Shown piece after piece: positions 1 through 8,205 of a DNA stretch of 64,000 bases. Below the pieces are notes generated by a model. The model was given only the letters and a program-made list of their open reading frames with translations, made no database searches and was not told the DNA's origin. The DNA is taken from NCBI RefSeq assembly GCF_000422085.1, contig NC_021741.1:3968001-4032000 (forward strand), in the 5' to 3' direction. The position numbers and the translations under genes were made by a program. The number at the start of each line of letters is the position of its first letter. Position 1 is the first letter of the stretch. The stretch is from Serratia liquefaciens ATCC 27592 (GTDB taxonomy: Bacteria; Pseudomonadota; Gammaproteobacteria; Enterobacterales; Enterobacteriaceae).

Positions 1-220
1 CAAGATAAAATGAGCTTACTTGTTTCCCTTCGCCTCCTGATAAAATCTCAGACTGTAAAACAAGTTGATTTAGTATTTTATTTTGCACAGCAATCAGCTC
101 ATTAACCTTCACCGCCTTACGTATCAATACAAATAAAATCACACAACTAATAACGACAACTGCAATCCAAATAATTAAAATTCCGATTAGTGAAAACCCA
201 GAGTCATAAGTATTATACAC
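1..220 (-). CDS. small membrane protein, partial (runs off the left edge)
   Basis: A minus-strand frame opens with GTG at 220, five bases after a perfect AGGAGG, and stays open to the window edge (73 codons seen). Residues about 9-32 form one strongly hydrophobic segment, followed by a basic, polar stretch that could be a short coiled coil. It lies downstream of the K-like tail gene, where lambda would carry tail genes I and J. It may be a moron expressed from the lysogen or a late gene. An ATG a few codons in is out of frame, so GTG is preferred. No family recognised. Confidence 0.55.
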   Translation of the reverse strand, partial: MYNTYDSGFSLIGILIIWIAVVVISCVILFVLIRKAVKVNELIAVQNKILNQLVLQSEILSGGEGKQVSSFYL

Positions 221-299
221 GATACCCTCCTGTATCATTTCCAATATGCCAGCAGGAAGAAAGTCTAATCTCTTAACATTGAAAACTAAACAATTTATT

Positions 300-1001
300 T
301 TACCCACTATACCTAAGTGTGACGATCGTCCGTGCCAACCAGTAGCCGCCATAGGGCACGCGCTGGCTCATATGGCCATACATGTGATGGACCATGACGC
401 CATCACCCAGGTAAATCCCCGCATGGTTTGGATCATCAGCTCGCACTTGCATAATGATTACGTCGCCGATCTGCATCTCACCGGATGCTGCTTCAAAACC
501 CGCCTCGGCGTAGAGTTTCATGTAGAGGTTTTCACCACGATCCCACCAGCCATCCTCACGCGGGTAGTTCGGCAAAGTGATTTCTCGCTCGAGCTGATAC
601 CAATCCCTGATGATGGCATAGCAGTCCCAGAACCCGTGCACAAACGGGCGGCCAAGCAACGGCTTGATACCCTCAGTGGGCATTACCTCCCGGATATCCC
701 CTTCCGGCCAACTGGCGATAATCCACGGCAACTGTGACAAGTCACACTGAGCAAGATCAAGCTGACTGGGCTGCGTCGTTGCATCCGGGTGGCTATGGAC
801 AATAGCGACAATATCGCCGCTATCTTCCGCCTCGGCGTAGTCCTCCGGTGCCATGCTAAATTGTTTCGTAGGCTCAGGTGCCAGATTTCGGCAAGGAACA
901 TAACGTTGCTTGCGTCCGTTATGTACCACCAGCCCGCAGCACTCGTTTGGATATTCAGCTTCAGCATGCGCCATAATGGCGCTGATAATGTGCTTTCGCA
1001 T
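300..1001 (-). CDS. tail tip assembly protein K-like (JAMM peptidase plus NlpC/P60)
   Basis: This 233 aa protein has the two-domain layout of lambda tail protein K. The N-terminal JAMM/MPN+ domain shows a glutamate in NECCGLV (about residue 20) and HSHPD...S..D (H69, H71, D82), the zinc-binding set of deubiquitinase-like metallopeptidases. The C-terminal NlpC/P60 domain shows the catalytic Cys127 in FWDCY and His193 in NHAGIYLG. K-type proteins act in tail tip assembly and may process peptidoglycan at entry. The gene follows the L-like gene by 2 bases in the minus-strand tail operon. Confidence 0.93.
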   Translation of the reverse strand: MRKHIISAIMAHAEAEYPNECCGLVVHNGRKQRYVPCRNLAPEPTKQFSMAPEDYAEAEDSGDIVAIVHSHPDATTQPSQLDLAQCDLSQLPWIIASWPEGDIREVMPTEGIKPLLGRPFVHGFWDCYAIIRDWYQLEREITLPNYPREDGWWDRGENLYMKLYAEAGFEAASGEMQIGDVIIMQVRADDPNHAGIYLGDGVMVHHMYGHMSQRVPYGGYWLARTIVTLRYSG

Positions 1002-1003
1002 GG

Positions 1004-1756
1004 TTACCTCTTCAGCAGAGCCGAGCCAGGGAACCCACCGAACGGAAGCGGATTACCCTTCCCCCATCGCGGCTCACAGCCGGTAGACAGCAGGCCAGAG
1101 CATTCATCTTTAGACGGGTCATCGGTTGGGTTGCCATCGGCATCAAAATACGCGGTACCGGTATAACCGCACGATGCGCCGCGATACTGGCCGCGCATAC
1201 ACCAGGTACAAAGGCTGTGAATTTGCCTCGTGGGGATCATGAGCCCTTCAAGGTCCGCAGGCGAAGACAGCGCAAACTCAACGACCTTGTTATTGCCATT
1301 CATTTTGTGATCGATGTACCAGACCTCAACGTCTTCTTGTGAAGGATCGGCCTCCGGGTTGCCTTCAGGGAAGTTGCGGGCATCAAGGTAATGTGAGTAC
1401 GTTTTCCGTATCGTCACCTTGGCCTTTGCCATGTTCTGGAAATACAGGCAGAGGGAGGCGATCGTCCCATCGATATTACTGACGGACAGCGTAGGGCTCG
1501 GTGCTGAGCCATCACTGGTCACCTCCAGCCCTTCAATCTTCACCGGCCATGGCTTGTATTCCTGCCCCTGCCACCAGATTGATTTTGCCAGCAGTTTGCC
1601 GGGGTCATCGCCGGCGGCTTCCAGCTCATCTTCAGAATGCGGGATGGTGTGGCTGTGAAAGTACAGTTCCGGCCCGTTAAACTGAGTGCCATCCACGACA
1701 AACAGGCGCACTTCACTCCCAGGCTCAAGACGCTGGTGATCGGTGTTTATCGACAT
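1004..1756 (-). CDS. minor tail protein L-like (tail tip, Fe-S cluster type)
   Basis: The 250 aa product matches the lambda L family by operon position (between M and K) and by a conserved cysteine set in its C-terminal half, CTWCMRGQYRGASCG followed by DECSGLLSTGC. In lambda gpL such cysteines ligate a 4Fe-4S cluster in the tail tip. The N-terminal half is the beta-rich domain that binds the end of the tail tube. The start codon is eight bases downstream of the M-like stop. Function is assigned by family and synteny. Confidence 0.9.
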   Translation of the reverse strand: MSINTDHQRLEPGSEVRLFVVDGTQFNGPELYFHSHTIPHSEDELEAAGDDPGKLLAKSIWWQGQEYKPWPVKIEGLEVTSDGSAPSPTLSVSNIDGTIASLCLYFQNMAKAKVTIRKTYSHYLDARNFPEGNPEADPSQEDVEVWYIDHKMNGNNKVVEFALSSPADLEGLMIPTRQIHSLCTWCMRGQYRGASCGYTGTAYFDADGNPTDDPSKDECSGLLSTGCEPRWGKGNPLPFGGFPGSALLKR

Positions 1757-1764
1757 AATTTTTC

Positions 1765-2100
1765 CTATGGGTGATAGGCGCGGGTAAATGTAACGGAGAG
1801 GGAGAAATAAGCGCCGCTGGCTTGCACCGTGAGCTTACCGGCTTGATAGAGGCCCAGCTCAAACATCGGGTTTCTCCATTTAAAGGAGCGGTACCCTCTG
1901 TGCTCACGCAGGAATTTGACGATAGGCTTTATCTCATCCCAGACGCCAACAAACACCAACGGCCAGCTTTCATTCTCACTGTTGATGCCGTCACCGGTGC
2001 TCTGAGTGTATCCGTCGCCAAATTGGGTTGTTCTCACCACTGGCTCTATATCGCCGGATGTTCCTACCCGCGCCGGGAAATTGAACGTTTCTAATTTCAT
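1765..2100 (-). CDS. minor tail protein M-like
   Basis: A 111 aa protein of the lambda M family, with the typical motif TTQFGDGYTQ near residue 25 and SFKWRNP in the middle. M-type proteins join the tail tip to the tube around the tape measure end. Its start overlaps the tape-measure stop by 4 bases, which suggests translational coupling. Size matches lambda gpM (109 aa). Confidence 0.9.
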   Translation of the reverse strand: MKLETFNFPARVGTSGDIEPVVRTTQFGDGYTQSTGDGINSENESWPLVFVGVWDEIKPIVKFLREHRGYRSFKWRNPMFELGLYQAGKLTVQASGAYFSLSVTFTRAYHP

Positions 2101-5100
2101 CGGCTCCCCTTGATTGCCCGGCTAAGTGTCCCGCCCTGGCTCATGCTCTTGTTCAACAATACGCGGAAACGCTGATCGACATAGTTGGCAATGTCATTGC
2201 CGGCCGACTCAAACCCACTTGTCGCTTGCACCTGGCTGGAGCCGTCGGAGCTAATGGTGATATCGACGTTTATCAACGTCTGATTGCCCGCGTCGCCATT
2301 TGCCTGCACACCAAGTGAGCCATCAGCGCCACGCTTGAGCGGCATGATAGCTTCTGGCCCAGCCTCCCCCATCAAGCCGGCGCCTTTGGCAAACGCAAAC
2401 GTTGTGGGTTGGCTTACCACCTGGCCACTGTAGGCACTCAGGGACGGTGACGAGTAAACGCCACCCTTGGCGTTTGCGAACATCGGAACATTGCCAGGGT
2501 TATTACCACCGCCAGCCGCTCCACCGCCAAAGCTCATAAACGTAGATAAAATGGTTTTGGTCAGCAAAGCCTGAGCCGCCATTTCTATCAGGTTCTGAAC
2601 AATGGACTGCGTGAGGGAGGAAAACAGACCCACCATGCTGTCTTTGAAGGTCTGGGTACCGGTAAGTAACCCGGTCAGCATGTTGGTGGAGCGTTCCCGC
2701 ATCGTATCAATCAGCCCAAGCTGCAGCTTATTGACCTGGCTCTGCCCAGCATAAAGTTTCATTGCCTGCTGATATTGCGCGTCAGTTGATTCCTGTGTTG
2801 ACGCCTGCATCAACTGCTCATAGCGCTGTTTGTCGATGTACCCTTGCTGATAATACGCCTGATATTGAGCTTGCTGCTGCGCCAGTTGGTTGCTCAGTTG
2901 AACAGAGGGATCTACATCGCCGGCGATGTTCTGCCGTGGTGCCGCAATGGCATCAGCCTCTGCCTTTAACCTCTCGCGGGCCATATCCTGCTGCAGGGTA
3001 TGCCGGGCGACCAGGTAATCACGCTCCGTCAGCAAACGTGCGTCATACAACGCTTTCAGCTCTCTGCTGGTTTCCTGCTCCTTACGTACTGTCGCCTGAC
3101 CCGGCGCATACTGTTCAGCCAGTTCTAACCGTTGTCGCTGGTAGTTCTCGGCATTCAGAGACATGACGCGTTGTACATCTGCCTGACTGGCGCCAGCAGC
3201 TTTAGCCGTGGCGATCAGTTTGGCCTGTGAGTTCCGTTCTTCCAGGTCAATTTTGGCAAGGCTTGTCGAGTGGGCAACCTCAATTTCCTGACGCAACTGC
3301 TGATATTGCTTGAGCCCCTGCTGGCCTTTTTTATCTGCCTTGGCCGGGTCTTCACCACCCCAAGGGCTTTCAACCGACGAACCTGCAGCCCCCACTCTCG
3401 CAATGGCATTGTTAACCACATTAGCGTCAGCAATACCACTCAGCATCATCTCGCTGAACCCAGATTTCACATAGTCCTGGGCAGCTTTTACTCTTCCCAT
3501 AGAGTCAGTCAGTGTTACGAGACCGGCCTGAGCATTCTCCAGATCAGCAACCGCACGTTTACGATTGCCTTCAACACCTTGTGCTTGCCCGAAAGGGTCA
3601 AATCCTTTGAGGCTACTCAGCCGACTGTCTGCGTCAATGATTTCCTTTTTCAGCTGGTTAACCTGCGTAACCTGGTTTTTGTACTGATCATCCAAATCGA
3701 GCGCTTTCACATCCAGCTGCTTTGACGACATCGCCACAAGCGCCTGTGTTGTTTCCTGAACGGCATCTTTAAGGTTCAAGGCAGACTGTCGAGCCAGTTT
3801 GTTCTGCTCATGGAAATACAGTATTGCAGAACCGGCCAGCATCGCTGCCCCGAAAGGCCCACCAATCAACCCCAATGCGCCACGGGCAAGCCCGGTAGCC
3901 ACCGATGCTGCGCGGGCTGATACTGACAGGCGTTTATTTGCCGCATCCAACTGATTTTTACCGACAGTTGCTGCACGCGTCGCCTCGGTTTCCTCACGAA
4001 TAAGTCGGTTGTAGTCCGCGGTATAACTGACATTCAGGCCGTATTGCTTGGCCGTTTTTTCCATTGCACGAACGCGGCCGAATTCAGCGTTATTCTGCTG
4101 CAAGGTGGCGTTAGCAGCGTCGATCGTCTTCTGTGCCATGCGGGCCTGATCCAGCGTGGCAGCCTTAACAGCGACCTGCTGATCACGCCATGCCCCGATG
4201 CTTTCACGAATACCGGCGGTTAGCTTGGTGGACATCACCGGGATCAGCGTATATAACGCCACGCTGGCCACCATGTTGAAGTTATCCGCCAGACCGTTAA
4301 TCGCCTCAGTCACACTCTGTACGCCGGTGCGCAATGGCCCGCCGCTGGCTTGCCCGACCTTGATGATCAACCCTTCAAAAGCACTGGTTAACCCCATCAG
4401 ATCGCCGTTGAGGTTATTGACGCGGATCGCTGCCTGTTCGTGCGCTGTCTGGGTGCCAGTCAGGGATTTTGTCAGGTCATCTAGCTTGCTGCGGTTACTC
4501 ACCAGGATAGAAGCGGCGTTAATGTTCTCCAGGCCAAACAGCTTGACCGCCTGCGCCGTGGAGAGGTTTTTCTTCGACAGGTTTTCCAGTGCAGTGCTTA
4601 GCCCCACAATGGAGGGCTTAAGCGTTTTATCCGTCCCTTTTTCAAGGTTAAGGATAACGTTACGCAACCCGGTGCCGGCCTCACCACCTTTAATTTCACG
4701 CTCTGCCAACACCTGAATCGCCGCGTTCAACTGCTCAAAGCCGATCCCGGCCTGCGCCGCTGCCACACCGCCATTCTTTATCGCGGCTGCCGTATCGGCA
4801 ATTTCAGACGAACCATACTTAGCCCCGGCAGCCAAAACGTTAATGTAGCGATCAGCCTGGCTGGCGCTGGCGCCAAACTGGTTAAGCGAAAGAGCCAGCG
4901 TCTTTGTCGCATCCGGCAACGTTGTACCCGCTGCCTGCGCCAGAATCAGCGCACTGTTGGTAGCCGTAGTCAGCCCGTCCGCCGTTTTCAGCAGTTCGGG
5001 TTTGGCGCTGGCCATCAGCTTTAATGCTTCCGCCGCCTGGCTGGCACTGTACTCGGTGGTGCGCCCCATCTGCTGTGCGGCTTCATCGAATTGCTTCAGC

Positions 5101-5414
5101 TGCGCCCCGGTGGCCCCGGTGATAGCGGAAAGGTCAGATAACGCCTGACCATACTGCCGGGTGGTAGTGATAATACTTCCCAGCGAGAATCCCAGACCGG
5201 CAACGCCAGCCAAACCCGCCAGCGTCCCTTTCAAACTACTGACCGTTTGACCGACACGCTGATAAGCCTCGTCGGTCTTTTTCGCATCCTGCTGGGCCTG
5301 GCGGTTAAACTTGCCGGATTGGTCGCCGGCAGTGCGGTACGCAGCCACCAGCTTGTTTCTAAAATTGGCGTCATTCAGGTACAACCCGACCGCCAACGAT
5401 GCTACATCAGCCAT
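2097..5414 (-). CDS. tail tape measure protein
   Basis: The longest ORF of the tail region. I place the start at 5414 (MADVASLAVGLYLND), giving about 1105 aa; 27 further codons are open upstream, but they overlap the T frame and do not look like the conserved N-terminus. It has an N-terminal TMP core of the TP901 type, long alanine- and glutamine-rich coiled-coil stretches, hydrophobic Gly/Ala segments (about 550-575 and 940-980), and the C-terminal signature GEAGPEAIMPLKRG of lambda H-like proteins. It sets tail length and is ejected with the DNA. The gene directly follows the G/GT chaperone genes, as expected. Confidence 0.93.
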   Translation of the reverse strand: MADVASLAVGLYLNDANFRNKLVAAYRTAGDQSGKFNRQAQQDAKKTDEAYQRVGQTVSSLKGTLAGLAGVAGLGFSLGSIITTTRQYGQALSDLSAITGATGAQLKQFDEAAQQMGRTTEYSASQAAEALKLMASAKPELLKTADGLTTATNSALILAQAAGTTLPDATKTLALSLNQFGASASQADRYINVLAAGAKYGSSEIADTAAAIKNGGVAAAQAGIGFEQLNAAIQVLAEREIKGGEAGTGLRNVILNLEKGTDKTLKPSIVGLSTALENLSKKNLSTAQAVKLFGLENINAASILVSNRSKLDDLTKSLTGTQTAHEQAAIRVNNLNGDLMGLTSAFEGLIIKVGQASGGPLRTGVQSVTEAINGLADNFNMVASVALYTLIPVMSTKLTAGIRESIGAWRDQQVAVKAATLDQARMAQKTIDAANATLQQNNAEFGRVRAMEKTAKQYGLNVSYTADYNRLIREETEATRAATVGKNQLDAANKRLSVSARAASVATGLARGALGLIGGPFGAAMLAGSAILYFHEQNKLARQSALNLKDAVQETTQALVAMSSKQLDVKALDLDDQYKNQVTQVNQLKKEIIDADSRLSSLKGFDPFGQAQGVEGNRKRAVADLENAQAGLVTLTDSMGRVKAAQDYVKSGFSEMMLSGIADANVVNNAIARVGAAGSSVESPWGGEDPAKADKKGQQGLKQYQQLRQEIEVAHSTSLAKIDLEERNSQAKLIATAKAAGASQADVQRVMSLNAENYQRQRLELAEQYAPGQATVRKEQETSRELKALYDARLLTERDYLVARHTLQQDMARERLKAEADAIAAPRQNIAGDVDPSVQLSNQLAQQQAQYQAYYQQGYIDKQRYEQLMQASTQESTDAQYQQAMKLYAGQSQVNKLQLGLIDTMRERSTNMLTGLLTGTQTFKDSMVGLFSSLTQSIVQNLIEMAAQALLTKTILSTFMSFGGGAAGGGNNPGNVPMFANAKGGVYSSPSLSAYSGQVVSQPTTFAFAKGAGLMGEAGPEAIMPLKRGADGSLGVQANGDAGNQTLINVDITISSDGSSQVQATSGFESAGNDIANYVDQRFRVLLNKSMSQGGTLSRAIKGSR

Positions 5415-5628
5415 TTCCAAGCACTCGCATAACGTCAGCACACTGCGCATCAAGGGTACTTTGCACAGGCTGAGCGGGTTGAAGAACAGGGGCATCCTCC
5501 GCAGTGTCGGCTGTAATGCCCTGCAGCTTGAAGTATGCCCGCCAGTGATTCAGGACTTGCGCCGGTAACGCGGCGATTTTGCGAGGGTCCGACTCACCCC
5601 AGCGATCGGCCAACTGAAAAATCAGCAT
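5407..5628 (-). CDS. T domain of tail assembly chaperone GT, read by -1 frameshift
   Basis: This frame encodes a short domain (LIFQLADRWGESDP...) typical of the T part of lambda GT chaperones. The ATG at 5628 has no clear ribosome binding site. The same frame is open upstream to the A AAA AAC slip site at the end of the G gene, so a -1 shift gives a continuous product ...EKN-LTDSPWLMLIFQLA..., spanning 5407-6011. GT recruits tape measure and tail tube subunits and is absent from the virion. It overlaps the tape-measure start by 8 bases. Confidence 0.85.
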   Translation of the reverse strand: MLIFQLADRWGESDPRKIAALPAQVLNHWRAYFKLQGITADTAEDAPVLQPAQPVQSTLDAQCADVMRVLGNG

Positions 5629-5645
5629 CAGCCAGGGTGAGTCAG

Positions 5646-6011
5646 TCAGTTTTTTTCCGCGTCTTCCAGCGTGCCGACGGCATGACGTTTGACGGTACTG
5701 ATCGCCTCAACCAAAGTTGGGTTGTCGTGGGCCTTCAGCAGTTCATCCACGCTGGGCAACGCACTCGTCGGAATGCGCTTACCGTCCGGGGTCATAAAAC
5801 AGGACAGCAGCAACTCAACGTTGAGGCGAGCGGCCTTATTCATATCACCGGCCTCGATGGCATCTTTCATACCATCTTCATTATCTTGCAGCTCGGATGC
5901 CTTCAGACGGCGGATAAAGGTTTTCGCGCCAAACATCGGCACTTCAAGCACGTGATCGTCAGATTTCAGCAGTGCTGCCTTGAGCGCCTTCAGGTCGTAT
6001 TTCTCGGTCAT
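5646..6011 (-). CDS. tail assembly chaperone G-like
   Basis: A 121 aa acidic helical protein between the Ig-like tail gene and the tape measure, in the position and size range of lambda G (140 aa). It ends with codons GAA AAA AAC TGA, which contain a canonical slippery heptamer right before the stop. G alone is the major product; a minority of ribosomes would slip to make GT. Both coat the tape measure during tail assembly in lambda. Confidence 0.88.
   Translation of the reverse strand: MTEKYDLKALKAALLKSDDHVLEVPMFGAKTFIRRLKASELQDNEDGMKDAIEAGDMNKAARLNVELLLSCFMTPDGKRIPTSALPSVDELLKAHDNPTLVEAISTVKRHAVGTLEDAEKN
5649..5655 (-). promoter_or_regulatory. programmed -1 ribosomal frameshift site (A AAA AAC)
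   Basis: On the minus strand the G gene ends GAA AAA AAC TGA. Read as X XXY YYZ, the heptamer A AAA AAC lies exactly in the zero frame, with the stop immediately 3'. A -1 slip joins G to the T frame (codon starts shift from 2 to 0 modulo 3, the correct direction). The lambda site is GGGAAAG, so the heptamer differs but the class is the same. Confidence 0.85.
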
Positions 6012-6020
6012 CGGTGTTCC

Positions 6021-6284
6021 TTACTTAACGATTACTGTGGCCGCAGCGCTGTTGAGGGTGTCTGCACGTTCTGCGGACAACACCACGCGATACGTACCGG
6101 CATCAGCCGCCAAAACTGAGTTTTTGGTGTAAGTAGCAGCGGTGGCGCCGTTTATGTTGGTGCCGTTCTTCTGCCATTGGAATTTAACGGGCTTGCCGTT
6201 ACTGGAGGTAGCCGCAACAGTCAGGGACAAATTGCCCCCGACCGCCAAATCAGCGTTTTTCGGCTGGGTAGTCACGCTGATCAC
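6021..6284 (-). CDS. Ig-like domain tail protein, probable C-terminal extension of the major tail protein
   Basis: The 87 aa product is one Ig-like (I-set/Big-type) domain, with FQWQKNGTNI near residue 39 and DAGTYRV near residue 61. Such domains decorate phage tail tubes and may bind bacterial surface glycans. The only start candidate is GTG overlapping the upstream stop as GTGA, without an evident Shine-Dalgarno of its own. The frame is -1 to the upstream gene and a slippery CCCAAAG lies just before the overlap. Frameshift fusion and reinitiation are both possible. Confidence 0.85.
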   Translation of the reverse strand: MISVTTQPKNADLAVGGNLSLTVAATSSNGKPVKFQWQKNGTNINGATAATYTKNSVLAADAGTYRVVLSAERADTLNSAAATVIVK

Positions 6285-6736
6285 ACCTTTGGGGCCACGG
6301 CTCCCCAGGTGTTGTTGTTCTGCTTGCCTTGCACGGTGATCTGAATCACCTCGCTCGCTGGCGCGGTGATCTCATTCATCTTCCAGCCAGACAACGAAAG
6401 GATGGAGGTTGAGGTGCGGCCGTTCGGCAGCTCGACATAAAACTGCACGGTTTCGCGGTTGTCTGCGGCTGTAAGGAATGCCGCAAAATCTTCATTGGAC
6501 GGATCATCGATAAATCCGATCGACTTCTCAGCGCCTTCAGGAAGGTCAGAAATAAACTGCTTTGTGGTGTCGATCAGGGTGGTGCAGTCAACAAAACTGC
6601 CGGTCTGCCCCATCTCACCGACCGCCTTACAGTTAGTTAGCGCCTTCATAGTAGCGGCAGCAGCGCCGACTGCGCCCCATTTCACAACAGTGCCAGCCGG
6701 AAGCATGGCGTATTCTGGCGAAGTTTTATCAACCAT
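6281..6736 (-). CDS. major tail tube protein (lambda V-like)
   Basis: A 151 aa protein with the features of siphovirus tail tube proteins: an N-terminal arm, a region near TGSFVDCTTLIDTTKQFIS, and C-terminal strands ending in EVIQITVQGKQNN. It occupies the lambda V position between the tail completion genes and the G chaperone. Subunits polymerise as hexameric rings to form the tube. The C-terminus may be extended by the Ig-like domain through -1 frameshifting. Confidence 0.87.
   Translation of the reverse strand: MVDKTSPEYAMLPAGTVVKWGAVGAAAATMKALTNCKAVGEMGQTGSFVDCTTLIDTTKQFISDLPEGAEKSIGFIDDPSNEDFAAFLTAADNRETVQFYVELPNGRTSTSILSLSGWKMNEITAPASEVIQITVQGKQNNNTWGAVAPKV
6287..6293 (-). promoter_or_regulatory. 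candidate -1 frameshift site (C CCA AAG) joining tail tube and Ig domain
   Basis: The major tail gene ends GCC CCA AAG GTG TGA. C CCA AAG fits the X XXY YYZ pattern in the zero frame, two codons before the stop. Slipping back one base gives ...PK-GVISVTTQPK..., running straight into the Ig-like domain. Ig extensions made by frameshifting are known in tailed phages. No downstream pseudoknot was worked out. Confidence 0.55.
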
Positions 6737-6770
6737 AATGTCTCTCTCTTAATGATTGTGGCAGCGGTCG

Positions 6771-7163
6771 CTACCGGTTTTCGATGCCGTAGCGGATTTC
6801 TGCCGCCAGGATGCGTAACACTTGGGTTTTGTTGTAATCCAGGGCGGGCCGGATGAACGGATCACCTACCTGTTTCACCGTCCCGAACTCCTGCGCCAGC
6901 GCCTTCATCTGGTGCGCTTTGCTTGGACCAACACGCAGTGTTACCTGCGCACGGCCTCGAGTGGTCGATCGGATAGTAATGCTGTCTCGCATGTGCGGAC
7001 CGGGGGCTGTATCGCCATACCCTGCGTGCTGCTGCATATCTTCCAACACCGGTGCCAGGGCGGCGTGACCGGCATCACGCAGAATTTTGGTGGAGACATC
7101 CCGCCCCAGCGATTCCAACTGACGCGCCAATTCATCTATGCCGGTGATATTAATACCGATCAT
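6771..7163 (-). CDS. HK97 gp10-like tail/neck protein
   Basis: A 130 aa protein with the family pattern of HK97 gp10: ITGIDELARQLESLG at the N-terminus, APGPHMRDSITIR in the middle and FIRPALDYNK near the C-terminus. Members sit at the head-tail interface and help complete the tail. The start overlaps the stop of the preceding gene by 4 bases. Confidence 0.88.
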   Translation of the reverse strand: MIGINITGIDELARQLESLGRDVSTKILRDAGHAALAPVLEDMQQHAGYGDTAPGPHMRDSITIRSTTRGRAQVTLRVGPSKAHQMKALAQEFGTVKQVGDPFIRPALDYNKTQVLRILAAEIRYGIENR

Positions 7164-7549
7164 ACGGCGTCCTCCGGGTAGCAGATGACGTAATCGCGCA
7201 CCAATCGGTATTGGGTGCTGTTGTTGGTCAGCGTGGTTGCACCTTGCAACATCGTGCCACGCGTTACCGTCTGAACCGGCCAGCGGCCAATATACCCATG
7301 CTGGATACCTTCCCAGGTTGTATAGATAGCCTTATCCAATTCAATCAGGCGGGCGTAATCGTCGATCACGTACAGTGAAACCTGAAAGCGGCCCTGCACC
7401 AGCGCGGTGCTGGCCAGTCCGGTATCAAATTTCGGATCAGTGATTTTCTGATAAGTCACCCCTTCCTGTTCTGGGTCGGGCAGCAATAGCGGATAGGCCG
7501 GCAGACTGGTTAACGCCTCCAACGCCGCTTTGATTTCATACTCGATCAT
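7160..7549 (-). CDS. tail completion/terminator protein (DUF3168-like)
   Basis: A 129 aa protein in the position of tail terminator proteins (lambda U, SPP1 gp17 class), between the head closure gene and the gp10-like gene. Visible features are an N-terminal helix EYEIKAALEALTSLPAYPL and a beta-rich body with TQYRLVRDYVICYPE at the end. Such proteins cap the tail tube and form the joint to the head. Its start overlaps the upstream gene by 14 bases. Confidence 0.8.
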   Translation of the reverse strand: MIEYEIKAALEALTSLPAYPLLLPDPEQEGVTYQKITDPKFDTGLASTALVQGRFQVSLYVIDDYARLIELDKAIYTTWEGIQHGYIGRWPVQTVTRGTMLQGATTLTNNSTQYRLVRDYVICYPEDAV

Positions 7550-7874
7550 GACGAATATCTGCCTCCGCCGTAATTAACAACCGGTCTGACTGCGAGCGGT
7601 CAGGGGCGCGGACGGTAAAGGTTCGCTTTTGGAAGACCACTTGCCAATCAACGGTGATTTCATCACGCGGACGCAGCGTGAAAAGCATGGTTTCCACCAC
7701 TTGCTCTTGCTCACCGGTACGGATTTTGCGGTTAGAAATCGGCTCGGCGTCCGCCCATACCTCCGCGACAAATTCGAAGGATTTCACCGGCGAGCCGGTT
7801 TGCTCATCGCGAATGGTGACGGGACGAAAAATCCCGATGCGAAAACGAAGCTGCCCCGCGCGTAATGATTTCAT
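7536..7874 (-). CDS. head closure/head-tail joining protein (SPP1 gp16-like)
   Basis: I start the protein at 7874 (MKSLRAGQLRFRIG), giving 112 aa; this ATG overlaps the upstream stop as ATGA, whereas the longer open frame lies inside the neighbouring gene. The sequence follows the head-closure family: RAGQLRFRIGIFRPV, then EVWADAEPISNRK and a C-terminal RLLITAEADI. These proteins seal the connector after packaging. Confidence 0.86.
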   Translation of the reverse strand: MKSLRAGQLRFRIGIFRPVTIRDEQTGSPVKSFEFVAEVWADAEPISNRKIRTGEQEQVVETMLFTLRPRDEITVDWQVVFQKRTFTVRAPDRSQSDRLLITAEADIRHDRV

Positions 7875-8197
7875 AGCCCGTAAATCCGATAAGGTTGAAG
7901 TAGAGACTCGACGGCCAACGGCAGTTTGGATGCTGATGCTCCGACTACAGCCGCCTCCCGATTGGCATACCAATGCCCGATACAGAGCAGCATGGCTGTA
8001 CGAACGTCATCATCCAGCAAAAGCCGATCTTCATCGTCCTCATAACCAGGGTCTGATTTACTGGCGTAGAGGGTACGGCGGGTGTACATCTCAACATGCT
8101 TTTTCGCCGCACCAATGAATATGCCAATCAGCTTGTCGTCCACACTGAAATCAAGCTCCAGCCGGCAATGCTCTTTCACCAATTCCAGCTCTAACAT
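7871..8197 (-). CDS. head-tail connector protein (HK97 gp6-like)
   Basis: A 108 aa protein beginning MLELELVKEHCRLE and containing DDKLIGIFIGAAKKHVEMYT, the usual start of the phage connector (gp6-like) family, in which helices form a ring below the portal. It sits between the capsid block and the closure protein, as in HK97. The stop overlaps the start of the next gene. Confidence 0.88.
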   Translation of the reverse strand: MLELELVKEHCRLELDFSVDDKLIGIFIGAAKKHVEMYTRRTLYASKSDPGYEDDEDRLLLDDDVRTAMLLCIGHWYANREAAVVGASASKLPLAVESLLQPYRIYGL

Positions 8198-8205
8198 GGC
8201 TCACC

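Noticed and set aside
246..737. 163-codon plus-strand open frame opposite the K-like tail gene
   Set aside because: Shadow of a well-supported tail gene with catalytic motifs.
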